Source: Platycnemis pennipes
Lineage: Eukaryota; Arthropoda; Insecta; Odonata; Platycnemididae
Length of the DNA: 64,000 bases
NCBI GenBank assembly: GCA_933228895.1
Contig: OW121852.1
Location: 131,497,544-131,561,543 of the forward strand
Reading direction: 5' to 3'
The position numbers and the translations under genes were made by a program. Every line of letters begins with the position of its first letter. The first letter of the stretch is position 1. Positions 10,451-21,845 of the stretch are shown here, piece by piece. Below the pieces are notes generated by a model, which had not been told where the DNA came from, ran no database searches, and was given only the letters and a program-made list of their open reading frames with translations.

Positions 10451-10890
10451 CCTACCTTTTACTCACCCTTCATTCCCCATCAGGCTATCTATTAATTAAA
10501 AACTTACCAACCACGGCCAAAAAGAGCGCACAGCTCGGGATGGTGCAATAGGACTACTGCCTTCGATTTGCGATTTGCGACACCTCGGCTCTCCAGCACT
10601 CCTCTGGTCACGTGTCTTCCGCCCCTAACGGGAAGACCAATCATATCCCGCGTGTCACCCACATTCTCGCCGCCTTATCCATCGGATGAGGGCGCTTAGG
10701 AACGCGAAGACCTCTCCTCGACCTCTTCTTATGGCCCACCGTAATAAGGTGACAATAATTCGTCTTTGTTTGGGGTGAAACTGCGATGCCCTCAATCCAG
10801 CTAGACTTCCTCTCCAATCTTTCGAGCACGAACAGTGTCGCGGGCAATGCATAAGAGAAAGGTGGGGTCTTATATATTTAGCATTATTAG
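10451..10890. other. Unassigned interval
   Basis: Two overlapping minus-strand frames (68 and 79 codons) without recognisable domains. Confidence 0.3.
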
Positions 10891-10894
10891 TCAT

Positions 10895-11910
10895 TACATC
10901 TACGTCTATGTAATACCCTGTGAGTCACAGAGAGGGTGTGTGGCAGAGGGTGAAAATAACCATACATACACTACTGGCATGCTATAAAGAGCTAAAATGA
11001 TATTACTACATGGAAACTGGTATAGGAGTCAGATAGAACCAGATGGTTGTTGTCTACATAGTTACGGGGTGATTTCTGGATATAAAGATTTTCACCAAAT
11101 ATATTTATCTTCATTTTCCCAGTATGCATACATCAGTAATATTAATACATGCTTCATGCAGTACAGACTACTTTAGTAAAATATTTCCCCTACCTATCCC
11201 TTTGCCATGCTGCCTATTGTGTTCCCTTATGGTACGCGGGAAAATTGACATTTTAAATATATCGGTAGGATAATCTATCTCTCTAATCTTGTTTATCTGA
11301 TCAAACCTATAATTATACACAGGGGTTCTTGATATACATCTAACGTCATTTGTGAACAAATTGGTTTCGAATTTACTTAAGAGGTTTAACCTAAATTTTA
11401 ACCTGATTTCTGATACTGATTCCCATCCTAGTTCTTCTATTAAACTCTTAACCCTAATACAATTATCATAACGTCATTTAACAAATCTAGCGGATCTCCT
11501 TTGCACACGCTCTAAATCTTTTGTCATACCTTCGTCGTATGGATCCCATTTACTAGCGACATATTCTAATTGAGGCCTGACAATTGTAAAATAGCATCTT
11601 CCTTGTACTCTCTCATCGCATTTGCCTAGTACCCTTTTTACGGATCCTAATCTACGGTTTGCTACACTAGTTATTTCCCTGATGTGTTTCCCCTATGACA
11701 TGCCCTCTGTGATGTTGACGCCTAAGTATTTAATGGCTTCTACGTTACATATTTTATTTTCTCTGGTGTAACAATTATTTCGGACAAAACTGTTCTTTAC
11801 AAAGCTGCTCTTTCTCATCGAAGACTTCTCTAACCTTCGTCCCACCCGTATCCCCTGACCAATTCTTTCCTCGAAGTCCAAGAGTTGTTGTGTTTGAGAC
11901 CAACGCAATT
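10895..11910 (-). mobile_element. LINE C, 5'-truncated copy
   Basis: Third family related to A and B. On the minus strand I read VEAIKYLGVNI, GKHIREIT, NRRLGSVKRVLGKCDER, YFTIVRPQLEYVASKWDPYDEG, RVQRRSARFVKRRYDNCIRVKSL and then FKMSIFPRTIR (frame 11168-11359). It ends in a hairpin variant and TAGACGTAGATG-type tail near 10898. A stop follows NITEGMS near 11693 and other shifts exist. The reverse-transcriptase core is missing. Confidence 0.8.
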
Positions 11911-12178
11911 ATCTCGAATCGGTAACCAAGGAGGTACCACGTGGTACAAACACAGCAAGGTTCGCAAATTCGGTGTTTTTCATTCGCTCATCAATTGAGT
12001 GTTTCTCATCTCGACTCAAGCATATAGTCCCCGGATGATAGGAACTCAAATGAAAACTAAGAGTGAGCTTGCAATGAGCGATTCAAAGACACCGAATTTG
12101 CGAACCTTGTTGCGTGCCACGTGGTACCTCCTTGGTTACCGAATCGAGATAATAGCAATGGTTTCAAACACATGCCCC
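11889..12178. mobile_element. M4 fold-back element, copy 1
   Basis: Long inverted ends (about 95 bases each) surround a short loop. Both arms carry the TATCTCGA-x-TCGGTAACC, GGAGGTACCACGTGG and GTTCGCAAATTCGGTG blocks in mirror image. A second, more diverged copy is at about 53430-53735. No coding capacity. The left arm joins LINE C directly. Confidence 0.8.
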
Positions 12179-13437
12179 GGGTATTCGTTACAATGGGTGC
12201 TTTTCATGTAGTCACGGCGATAGCCGATTATCGAACGCAGGAACAGTCGATCGCCAGGATGCAAATGAAATGAAACACAGCTGGCACCGGCTTTTCGCGC
12301 TTGCGCAGACAGTTTAGTGAATTGGAGGGTAAATAAGAACATAGCAACGAAGGGAATCGTCCGGTTAAGTTCGAATCAGCCAACCAATTCACCAATTTCG
12401 CTCGGTAAAAGGTACTGTGATTGATTTTAGTAATTATTTTCGTATGTTAGTGGAATGGCATAACAGTATTTTTGGGGTTCTGATTGATAAATGCCGTAGA
12501 ATACCTTTCCTGTGCATGCGTGTTTACAGAAAAATATTGTTGACACTTTGTTGTTGTATTGGTTGAAGTGACGTCATATTACGCCAATAGCTTTTCATCT
12601 GTTCGGCTCTCCTCAGAGCAGAGAGTCACCGGCAGCCGGCGATAGACAGCTAAATCGAAAGTACCACTGTGCAGCGTGGCGATCGACGTCTATATCGCCG
12701 GCTGTAGCCGCAAATCGAAAGCACTCTATCAGGATCGAAGCACTCTATATCCTCCTCCGATAACCTTCCCTTGATGGCCTCGACCAAGCGGTCCGCTTTA
12801 TTTTCATGGTGGAAAAATATGTTTTACTTTAATGCCGAACAAATATGTATTTCCGTCTTATCTTCCTCCCTTCGTGACATTGAGGAAAGAAGCAGGGCGA
12901 GGCAGTTAAGTGTTTCGACGGCGAAGCATAGCACAAGGAAGAGTAGATGTATTCGTCGGAGAAAGTGGCTGACGATTGCCTTCGCGGAAATGTGAAGGAT
13001 GACCTTTTGGGGCCGCTACAAAAGTTGTGTGCTTAACGATTGGTTGCCTGAGGATATATGAAGGCCGGTCATTTTCTTGCGAAACGTCATCACGAAGCCC
13101 ATCGGCCTACCGGACTCAACCGCAGTTGATCAGCGGATTTGAAGCAAAGGTTAAACCATCGGAAGCCTGCTATAATTTCCACCGCTACCTTGGCCATTCA
13201 CTAACCCGATAATGATAACCTCTCGGTCATCATTTTTCCCGGCGAGATCCCGAAATCTCATGTGTGTGTAATAGGGTAGTTTCCTTCACTAAAGGAAACT
13301 GACTTCATTACTTGCGATTCCTGCCCTGCCATAAATGTATTTGTTTTACGCAAAAATTTTTGACTCAAAAATCCCAGTTTACAAGAGAATTAAACGTTGA
13401 TTTTAAGATCGTTTGAAAAAGCTCTGAAATGGCGGGG
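12179..13437. other. Unassigned interval
   Basis: No repeat match. A plus frame at 12771-12995 and one at 13027-13212 have no domain I recognise. 12600-12720 contains two similar blocks (GCCGGCGATAGACAGCTAAATCGAAAG-like and CGCCGGCTGTAGCCGCAAATCGAAAG-like) that may be an old inverted or direct duplication. Confidence 0.3.
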
Positions 13438-14391
13438 TGCACCGTAACCACCGAGAGGTAAAGGCCGGCGCGATGAGTCGTGACGTCATCCCGAGTGGTG
13501 CTATACGTTCAGCCGTAACCACAGAAGGAAAATTCCACCCAGCTCAGTCAGCACGCATACTTTACTAACAGCCGTACGTATGACCGATCGGTAACTTAAA
13601 GCCATTAGTACTGGTATTGATAAAGGTCTATCTTTGAAATTCGTAAGCTTATTGCCTCTTAAAATCGGACGAATCAACGGAGAATCGATTCTAGGATAAA
13701 CGAAACTACCAACGTTATACCACGGAAGTTATGGGAAATGCGAAAATCAATCGTTACTTGCTGAACGATCTAATGACTTGGAATAATTAGGCTTCACAAT
13801 AAAATCAGCTATTGGAGGCTTTTGAAGATAGTATTTTAAAGAGTTCACAAAGAGCTAAAGATACATGAAATCCAAAACTTTGAGTTAAGAAGATAGATTC
13901 GGAAATGTGAAAGGCATGAGAAAAATTGATCTACACAATGCTTAGCTGAGTTTAGTTGACAAACGCAACTTACATAATCCAAAGCATAAATACTTTCAGT
14001 AAAAACGAACAAAATGTTCAATTTCACACTCACGTACTCTGTTTTAAGCACATCTCAGCCAACCGCCAAGCAGATATCATGTGCCTACTTAAGCTATTTA
14101 AGGTCTAGGTTGATAGAGAAGAGATACTCGAAACATTTTAATGCAAATAATGTTATTACAACAAATATGTGACAAGAATATACACAACATATTTTAAAAA
14201 TATTTAAACATCTTGCCGTTATTGTCTTTTCCTCAGCCAACAAATCATTCTTTTTTGCAATAATTATTTAAAAAATATTAGTAGCTGCACATAACAGAAT
14301 TTTAGCTATATGTATTGATCCAAGTTGTCCGTCTAGTATTTTCCAGGGATAATGTAGGACACACCTAGCTCTTCATTTCAGTATGACATAC

Positions 14392-14537
14392 TTTGGGCAG
14401 TTCGGGGACAGGGATGGCACAGTTACTGATCTCAGCCTTGTCCATTTCATTGGAGAACACAGTATTTTTCTTGTCTTCTCTTCATATTCCTCCACAACCC
14501 GCAAGATATCATGCGGGTCAAAATGATCTTCACAGAC
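14392..14537 (-). CDS. THAP-domain protein, second coding exon
   Basis: Preceded by a pyrimidine-rich acceptor (TTCCTCTTAAAG) and opening VCEDHFDPHDI, the CxxH second half of the THAP zinc site. It ends with RLRSVTVPSLSPNCPK, which matches the conserved AVP box that closes a THAP domain, then a GTATGT donor at 14391-14386. If that donor is skipped, the frame stops nine bases after VILK. No further exon with a transposase catalytic domain is evident down to 13438, so the protein may be THAP-only here. Confidence 0.7.
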
Positions 14538-14794
14538 CTTTAAGAGGAAAGTTTTAGTAATATTAATACAGAATAACAATACAATTTATCTTTTATTCCC
14601 CCTATTTATGAACGTGCATATGAATTATTCTCTTTCAATTCAGTGAATTAAATTCAAACTAATATCAGAGCTGGGTGAAATAGTTTGGCTAGTCTTCAAA
14701 GTCTAGGCTAGTCTTCAGAGTCCTTTCAACTCTTCGTCATGAAATTTACAGTCCACATAGTTCGCAAGGGTTTTCTGCTAAAAATTACCTACAT

Positions 14795-14990
14795 CAAAAT
14801 GGAGATAATAATCCGCAAGCCATCTAAAAGGTGTGTGACATCGCAACGTCGTCAATTCGCACTAGCGTATAGGCTACTATAAGCCTCGCCTCGCCTAGGC
14901 CTATAGGGTACTATAGTACCCTTTTAACAAATCCCAATTTACGAATTGCTCGACCAATTATTTCGCGAATGTTTTCCCCACGTGAGATCA
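14795..14990 (-). mobile_element. Rearranged LINE fragment
   Basis: Minus-strand 3' hairpin remnant (CCGCAAGCCATCTAAAAGGTGTGTG) next to a piece of the GKTF/ANRKLG-type region (CCTTTTAACAAATCCCAATTTACG). The order implies a large internal deletion. It lies inside the THAP element's intron. Confidence 0.6.
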
Positions 14991-15251
14991 TGATTCGTAT
15001 TATATTTTTGGGTGTGCAGTCTTCAGCAGAAAGGTGTATTTTAATTCACCATTTCATAATTATAAAGAAACTGTTGATTGCATTAGAGTACAAGTATTTT
15101 TGTGAGCAATCATATTTACAAAGAGCTACCCTCAGTCCCACTCAAAATTTAAGCAAGCGAAGGTGAGCTACGCGTATTTTATTTTCCATGGGAAATTACT
15201 TCTTAATCAGTCTGTTCATCTAAAATGGAATGCCTAAATTCGATCTAATCT

Positions 15252-15830
15252 ACATTTACGTAATACCCTGCGAGCCACCGCGAGGGTGCGTAGCAGGGGG
15301 TGAAGCTCACCAAATGTGCGCTACTTACATTCTACTAAGTGATACCTACTATTAAATGGAAAAATGCTAGGCATAAGATTCACGTGCAACTATAAGGTTA
15401 CTGTGAACTTAGTGACGAATTTGTTACTTGCAAGAAAGGTTTTCTATAAATATATTTATCTTCATTTCCCCAGCAAGCACAGGTTAGTAATGTTTAAATA
15501 TTCTTCATGCACTACTGATTACTCCAACAATTTTTTACCTACCTATCCCTTTGCTATGCTATTGTGTTCTCTTATCTACTTGAGAAAAATTACATTTTCA
15601 ATCTATTGGTACGGCTTTCTATCTCTCTAATCTTGTTTATCTGATCAAACCTAGCATAATATGCAGGGATCCTTTAAATATATCTAGCATCGTCTCTAAA
15701 CACATCCCCTGCCGCACACCCTCGCGGTGGCTTGCTGGGTATTGCGTAAATGTAGATGTAAACAAATTGGCTTTGAGTTTACTCAAAAGCTTAAGCCAAA
15801 ATATTAACCTGCGTTATGATAGTAGGTAAT
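15252..15830 (-). mobile_element. LINE C copy inside the THAP element
   Basis: Minus strand: 3' tail and hairpin at 15252-15310, a 3' untranslated region, then C-terminal coding (the GATTAGAGAGATAGA region) to about 15830. The coding part is interrupted by a 56-bp opposite-strand tail insertion at 15703-15758, annotated separately. Confidence 0.8.
15703..15758 (+). mobile_element. 56-bp LINE insertion consisting only of the 3' hairpin and tail
   Basis: The host LINE C copy reads CTCTAAACA, then 56 bases containing only CCCCTGCCGCACACC, a GCGGTGG centre, a CTTGCTGGG arm and GTAAATGTAGATG, then TAAACAAATTGG. The six-base TAAACA is present on both sides (15697-15702 and 15759-15764), a clean target-site duplication. 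It is the shortest insertion in the window. Confidence 0.85.
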
Positions 15831-16185
15831 GCTTCTTCGGGGATAAAAAATATTTGGAAGATTTGAAAATGACAATAGCCATTGATTGCATAATATTAGA
15901 CCCTTCTTACTACATTAATTTGCTTGTCTGAAAGTATTCCATGACTTTAATATCCCACCGCGTAAATAGACATACTTTTTACCGCGATAAATTTCGGTAG
16001 ACACGGTGCGGCAGAGAATAAACAGGAGAGATTAATCGGCATCAACACTTATGAACTCAAGTATTAATGCCAATACGCTGCAAATTTCCAGAATAAATAC
16101 GACAATTTCTAGTTACAAATGCAAAAAATAGGAATAATATCTTAAATGATAATACTTTAGTGGGGATAATAACTCAATCACATAC

Positions 16186-16340
16186 CTTGCTGCTCTCTCG
16201 GAGGGCCCAAATTTCTCCCTTTTGATGGCACGTATCCATTTTGCTAGGAGGTCCTCTTCCGTTGGAATGTTAAAAACGGACACTTTAGGCCCGTTCCTGT
16301 AACTTCCGCGGCATCGTGGAACACAACAGGAGGTAGGCAT
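16186..16340 (-). CDS. THAP-domain protein, first coding exon
   Basis: Starts ATG at 16340 and encodes MPTSCCVPRC followed by VFNIP and the KWIRAIKREKFGPSE stretch: the first two zinc-binding cysteines, the FPxx-like turn and the conserved Trp of a C2CH THAP zinc finger. A strong donor (AAG then GTATGT) ends the exon at 16186. The matching second half (CEDHF) is in the exon at 14392-14537. Using the strong donor leaves a phase-2 end that does not match the phase-0 second exon; a weak donor four bases later (TAT then GTGATT) would restore the frame. Either the weak site is used or the gene is broken. THAP domains bind DNA in transposases and regulators; it is likely the element's own protein. 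Confidence 0.75.
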
Positions 16341-16591
16341 GACACAACACCACTAAATATTCACCAATACAGCGAAAAACAACTTATCTAGCGCGCACAA
16401 AGCCTGCAAAAACCAGCGTTCCAAATGCAATCTTGTGTTTACCAGTTTCAATCAACAGTAAACAACAATCGGCTCGAGCAATTCCATAGACCCTCTATGG
16501 AATATTGTAGCACCACTCATAATGACGTCACTCCGTAAACCTCATGCTTTGCGCAGGCCTTCTCTCTCGGTGGTTACGGGTGCACTGCCTT

Positions 16592-17266
16592 CTTGCTGAC
16601 GTAACAGGTACATAGTTACCGTTGCGAGGTATAGGTAATTACCATTCGTCTCCTGAACTTACCATTGTATTTCAGGGCCCCTCAGCTCTAGTGAATATTT
16701 ATTAGTATTAGCCTGTAAAAACTATCAAAGTTGGAAAAGTCTTCTACATGGTATTATTAGTCATTTTAATGGCTCAAATACATCCTTCTCGTGGTGTCTT
16801 CTGCTACGACGAAGCATGGCGTGAAGGTCGTGCGGCGATGGGCGAACTACACGGTATGCTTGTGAAAGGAATACCCACCGATTTTAAATGAATCAACTGC
16901 ATAAATAATATTAAATAAATAAATGAAAGTTAATTATAATAAATGAACGGAGTAAATATGCCTCCAATACTTGTTCATGAGCTTTGACGGAGTGCAGCGT
17001 CTACTTGGAAGCGTCCGCAGCACTACCTGGTGGCAGGTAGAGGAAATAGTTTGACATCACACGTAGGATTAACCGGCATGCAATAGTGTGCCGTCGCGTT
17101 TTCGCGCCATTGATTTTTTTCACTTTTAAATTAACGAGGAAAAATACTTAATGTCAGTTAAAAATCGAACGGCTTAGAATACGTGCTCCTGAGGTAATAA
17201 ACTTTCGATCAAGACAATAATAAAATAATAGGAAACAACCCTATTGAATGAGGATATTTATATATA
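16592..17266. other. Unassigned AT-rich interval
   Basis: No exon or repeat recognised between the THAP element and the mariner-type element. Confidence 0.3.
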
Positions 17267-17703
17267 CAGGGTTATTCAAAAAGGAGGAGCAGATTTCAAA
17301 CATTTATTTATTCCAAACTTTAAAAGATAGAAACATAATTCCAACATTCCTGGACAGAGAAAAGTTCAATTTTTTAATGCACTCAATATGAGCACCATGT
17401 GTTACCATGTGTTACGAGGCGGTTGTTTATTAAACTGGCGGCGAAATGCACGTCGCACTTCAACTATGGACTCTGATTTTGCTAATTGAAGCACGCATAA
17501 TGATTGTTCCTGCGGTGTCGCAGCCATTTTTCTACAGACAAGCAACAGTGACACTGCGGCCTTAACTGGAACTTCTACCCGGACTGTTCAAATTTCTGAA
17601 CAATTGACTCAAATGTTGAACTTATCTCCATCCTATGTTCCTATCATTTAGATTTTGGAAGAAATAAATGTTTTAAATCTGCTCTTTCTCTTTCAATAAC
17701 CTG
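17267..17703 (-). mobile_element. Mariner-type miniature element with DUF4817-like start, copy 1
   Basis: Ends CAGGGTTATTCAAA on the left and TTCAATAACCTG on the right, flanked by TA on each side (17265-17266 and 17704-17705). The copy at 23434-23884 is the same element inverted. On the minus strand an ATG at 17527 opens about 37 codons (17417-17527) reading MAATPQEQ, CVLQLAKSESIVEVRRAF, RRQFNKQPP. That matches the N-terminal helix-turn-helix (DUF4817-like) of insect mariner/Tc1-related proteins. Everything downstream, including the catalytic domain, is gone. Confidence 0.8.
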
Positions 17704-17732
17704 TATATTGCCATTGCAACGATTACTTGGCA

Positions 17733-17925
17733 TTAATCAGGAAATAAATTTTTACTGAAAATGTTTTCTTCCGGGTGTACTGCTGACTTTGCTGCATCCG
17801 TAAGTACTGAAATTCCTGTTTTCCATTGGTGGATTCCGATGGCATCTTTCAAAAAATGTACTCTAAAACTAAGGTTCCAGCCAAGGAAAAATATAACTAT
17901 CCAAATGGAGGCCTTCACGGCGGGA
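17733..17925. other. Unassigned interval
   Basis: A short plus frame begins MFSSGCTADFAA at 17761 and runs into the CGATAT repeat. No domain seen; the stretch is too short to call. Confidence 0.3.
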
Positions 17926-18575
17926 GTCGATATGTCGATATCCCGATATGGCGATATCCCGATATGACGATATCCTGATCCCGGTATTTTTTTCTGTCGC
18001 CTTAATAATGTCTCCATTTAGCGCAATTTCTCGGTAATGGTTGATCAGATTGAAGTGCCATAAACGATCTCTTCCTTGTAAAATATTACACTTCCTCAAT
18101 CTTTAATTATATATATTTTAAATTGTCTAACTTGTTATTGTCATTAACTATAACTTTTTTATCATAAAATTTGAATGCAGGGACTGCAATGGCCATTGTG
18201 CGATTTCATCGCTGAAAACTCGAATTCTACAAGAAAAGTTCAAATTTGTTTATAAAATTATTGTTTTTAAACCATAACTCGGAATTTAAAATATTGTCAC
18301 CGTTCTTCGATCAAGGAAAACTGGTTCTATTTCAGCTCTTATGGGCCGTATCAAAAAATTGAAAAGAACCTCTATTATCTAAAATTATATGCTCCTCCGC
18401 GTTAAGTTATTATATTATTAGTCGATATCCGATATCCCGATATGTCGATATCCCGATATGTCGATATCTCGATATGTCCATATCACGACATTTCCTATTT
18501 ATATCGCGAAACCGATATATCGGCGAATCCGCGATATCACTATGATATCGTCGTGCGATATTCAAAACAGCATAT
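17926..18575 (+). repeat. CGATAT-rich dispersed repeat, copy 2
   Basis: Same architecture and orientation as 2050-2822: a short CGATAT block (17927-17985), a homologous core with CCCGGTATTTTTTTCTGTC and TTTCTCGGTAATGGTTGAT, and a second block (18415-18560) ending in ATCGTCGTGCGATATTC. The left block is shorter than in copy 1. Confidence 0.85.
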
Positions 18576-18939
18576 CGCACAGCGCTACAGACAACAGTTC
18601 GGCTGCGTCGTAGCAGGCATCTTCAGGTCAGTGGAGTGACGATACTTCGTTTCTGTCCGACTGAAGCGCACATCCATTGGAGTCAGGTGTTCCCTGATTG
18701 CTCCAATTCTGATTTCTTTCTGAGCACGCGCTTCGATGCGCTGCAAAGCGTGTAGCCCTCGTCCTCCGGTGAAATCTTCTGTATTTTCGGCATTTGCGAT
18801 TGCTTCTCCGGGTTACCCGCCGTGGGTAATGGCGGCTTTCTCTCCCGATTAATTCGGCCTCATCAAAACTTGATGCTGTGCGTCGATCCTGACCAAAAGT
18901 GCTCGGCTGTGGCGGAGAGGCGCTGTCTGTTTCTGATTC
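18576..18939. other. Unassigned interval
   Basis: A 131-codon minus frame crosses this stretch and enters M3. It is rich in Arg, Ser and Thr and has no domain, so I treat it as chance. Confidence 0.3.
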
Positions 18940-19872
18940 TGAGGTTCCACCGTGACTCCGCGATTCAAGATCCCCTAAAAGATCTATGTTATTTAATGAA
19001 TAAATACCGATCCAGAAAAACACCTATATGGAAAATCATCTATAGGGCGATAACGCATACACAACATTTGTATGAGTATGCTATTACATAGCGCGTTGTA
19101 GTTGCATTCTATTTTTTACAAGCTCTTTTAACTCATTATGACTTCGAAACATGACTGACGTGTTGTTGCCACGATTAATTTATAAAGTGAGAATACATGA
19201 TCAATCCCGCTAATACGTATTCTAAAATAGGTTAAATATTTTCTTACTTAGTTTTAAACTATTGCCTTGCAAATAACAACTCTTTGTCTAGAATTTTATT
19301 AATGTTGATATTTTTGAAAACTGTTTGGCAACAATGACGCTGCTACCATTGGAAGCATTGGTATTAATTACACCATATGAATGACCAATGAAATATTTAA
19401 ATTACATAAAAAATATAAGAAGGTCCTTGGTAAGTTTTATTCCTAAATTAAGTTACTAACTAGGCTTTTAAGCACGTTCCGTCACAAGTACCGTTGCCAA
19501 TGATAACAACGTACTGAAGCGCCACTCTCATGTAACTTATGCTTTTCTGCTTTTTTTCGAGCATACATTTATTAATAACAATTAAACAAGTGTGGTAAGG
19601 CGAGCACTTTTTTATAATGCTAAATTCTACGTAAAATCACGCATCTTATATTAGTTTTTCGTCAAAACGACATTTCTCTTTACATTATTAATCTGCAAAT
19701 TTTACTGCAAGAGCCATGCTCTGCCGTATAACCACGTATAAAATAGCTGATTATATATATTATGGAAAGGCCTCTTTATTTTATTTCCAATCGATAGAAG
19801 GGCCAAAAAATGAAGTGTCCTGATATTTTCTCAAATATGACATCTACTTCATAATTCGGTGGAGCCTCCTTA
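18940..19872 (+). mobile_element. M3 element, full copy
   Basis: Left end GAGGTTCCACCGTGAC and right end CGGTGGAGCCTCC are inverted repeats. Its length of about 933 bp and its body match 55897-56843 throughout. No open frame persists. The right end is followed by TTAA; other copies have TTAA before the left end, so TTAA may be the target or part of the end. Superfamily unknown. Confidence 0.85.
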
Positions 19873-20768
19873 AGTGGCCCTTTGATGTTCCCGTATGCGG
19901 CTCCGGAAGTCGGCCCCACGAAGTCGGCACAGCAAGGAGATGCAGAAATTGGACCAATCACAGAACACCTGATTGAGTCTGTAAAGTGGATCCCCCAAAG
20001 GTCATCGTGGTGGTACTGGTTTCCTGTGTATTTTAAGTGGACGGTAGCACTTCGAAGGCTCGGTGAAATCTGTTTGCGCATGCGTCCTCTCTCTTGGAAG
20101 TCTGAGGGTGGGTTGTGAAGGGAAAGGAAAAGAATCCCAGATGCTTCTTTTACCAGAACCATCATGGTACACTGTGAAGTTGTCGTCGTTGAAAGACGTT
20201 CATAATTTGCTACATGATTACGCTAAGTCACCAAAGGAAATCAAATTTACCGAAGTCACGCGAGCACTGAATCATTCGCTCGATACAGTATCCTCGTAAT
20301 ATCTATATAATATAGAATCTCTGAATATCAGTGACAACACGCATCGCTTGAAAACGGTGTATTCGAGGAGTCAAGGCTCACACAACTTTGCACCGTGCAT
20401 ATCTCCTTGCATCAGGATGCGCAGTGACATGACTACAGTAAAACTGCATTTCCGAAGGATGGACTCAAACCTGTTGCTCAACCGCTTCTTCGATCGGAGA
20501 CCGACAATGGACTGGCTGTCCGGTGAATCACCAACAGGAGAAGGTGCCGATTGTTGCCAAAGAAACTCGAGCTTCCGGCGTTCAGAGGTCCGATCACACC
20601 CCACTCCTCCACCTGAAGAGAGAGAAGGAGAGACTTGAGTTTCTCACCTTTGACTACAGCGAGAATCCCAATCTCCAGCTTTGCAATGAATAAAATGCTT
20701 CGTGATTCGTGAAACTATTGGTGCGTGACATTCCCACATTCTGGACCTTGATCTGAAGTAATTCAAGA
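19873..20768. other. Unassigned interval
   Basis: About 900 bp. A plus frame at 20063-20299 ends in a plausible protein-like stretch (SLKDVHNLLHDYAKSPKEIK) and another runs 20348-20638, but neither has a domain I can name or clean splice sites. Confidence 0.3.
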
Positions 20769-21845
20769 TCATCTACATCTACAATTTACCCTGCAAGCCA
20801 CCGCGAGGGTGTGTGACAGGGGGTGAAGATCACCAAGCATGCACTACTAACATGCAAACTAGCAACTATATTGTCTCATGCAAATTGATTGTTAGTATCT
20901 ATAGTATTTAAGGGGTTAATGCATGCATCATGCACTACAGAATACTCTATAATATTTCCCCTACCTATCCCTTTGCCATGCTGCCTATTCTGTTCTCTTA
21001 TAGCACGGAGGAAAATGCCATTTTGAATCTATCGGTACGACAATCTATCTCTCTAATCTTATTTATCTGGTCGAATCTAGCATAATACGGTGATTTTTTT
21101 AATATGTGCCTAACATCTTCAGTAAAGCTATCCGATTGAAATTTCTCTAACAGATTCAATCTGTACTTTAACCTACGCTCTGATAGTGATTCCCACCCTA
21201 ATTATTTTATTAATTCTGAAACGCTACTCAACCTATCGTAACACCTTTTAACGAACCTAGCTGCTCTGCGCTGCATACTGTCTAGTTCTCTGATCAACCT
21301 TAATTCATTAGAATCCCATACACTGGCTGCATACTCAAGGTGGGACCTAACTAGTGAAAAGTAACATCGCTATTTTGTCTTCTAGTCACATTTCCCAAGT
21401 ACTCTTTTTATAAATCCTAGCTTTCTCTTCGCTCGGCCGCATATATCCCGGATGTGTCTTCCCCACGATAAATCCTTAGTGATTGTTACACCTAAATATC
21501 TTATGGTTTCAACGTGTTCGATCTTCTTGTTACTTATTTTATAGGTACGCTCTATCGAATTATTCCTCCTCCAAAAATTGATAAATATACACTTTTTAAG
21601 GTTAAGTTCTAACTGCCATTTGTCGCACCACTCTTGAATTGCATCCAAATCCTTGCTAAGCGATTTCCTGTCCTCTTCATTTCATATACCCCTGTACACT
21701 ACCGCATCGTCTGCAAAAAGTCTAAGCTTACTACTAACTACGGTGCCCAAATCGTTTATGTAGAAAAGAAACAGAAGCGGACCTACTACCCCAACCTAGG
21801 GAACTCCCGATGTGACTTTGATTGTGTCCGACATGATACCAATCA
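20769..21845 (-). mobile_element. LINE B, long 5'-truncated copy with intact FADD codons
   Basis: The most collinear B copy. On the minus strand: a partial motif B region, the palm loop with an intact ADD (GCAGACGATGCG sense, about 21701-21712), MDAIQEWCDKWQLELNLKKC (frame 21382-21648), NKKIEHVETIRYLGVTITKD, GRHIRDICGRAKRKLGFIKRV, a shift near 21382, the SVWDSNEL region, and the B 3' untranslated region, hairpin and ACATCTACATCTAC terminus. Several frame breaks make it non-functional. Confidence 0.85.

Larger units (their letters stand above)
13438..16591 (-). mobile_element. THAP-coding DNA transposon with long imperfect inverted ends
   Basis: The two ends are inverted copies of each other over about 85 bp: GTGCACCGTAACCACCGAGAG at about 13438 and the mirror CTCTCTCGGTGGTTACGGG ending near 16591, with AAGGCC, TGACGTCAT and GAGTGGTGCTA blocks matching further in. 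It encodes a split THAP domain on the minus strand. P-type elements carry an N-terminal THAP DNA-binding domain, which fits, but I find no P-type catalytic domain, and I could not see a target duplication. It is probably an internally deleted, non-autonomous copy. Confidence 0.6.
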
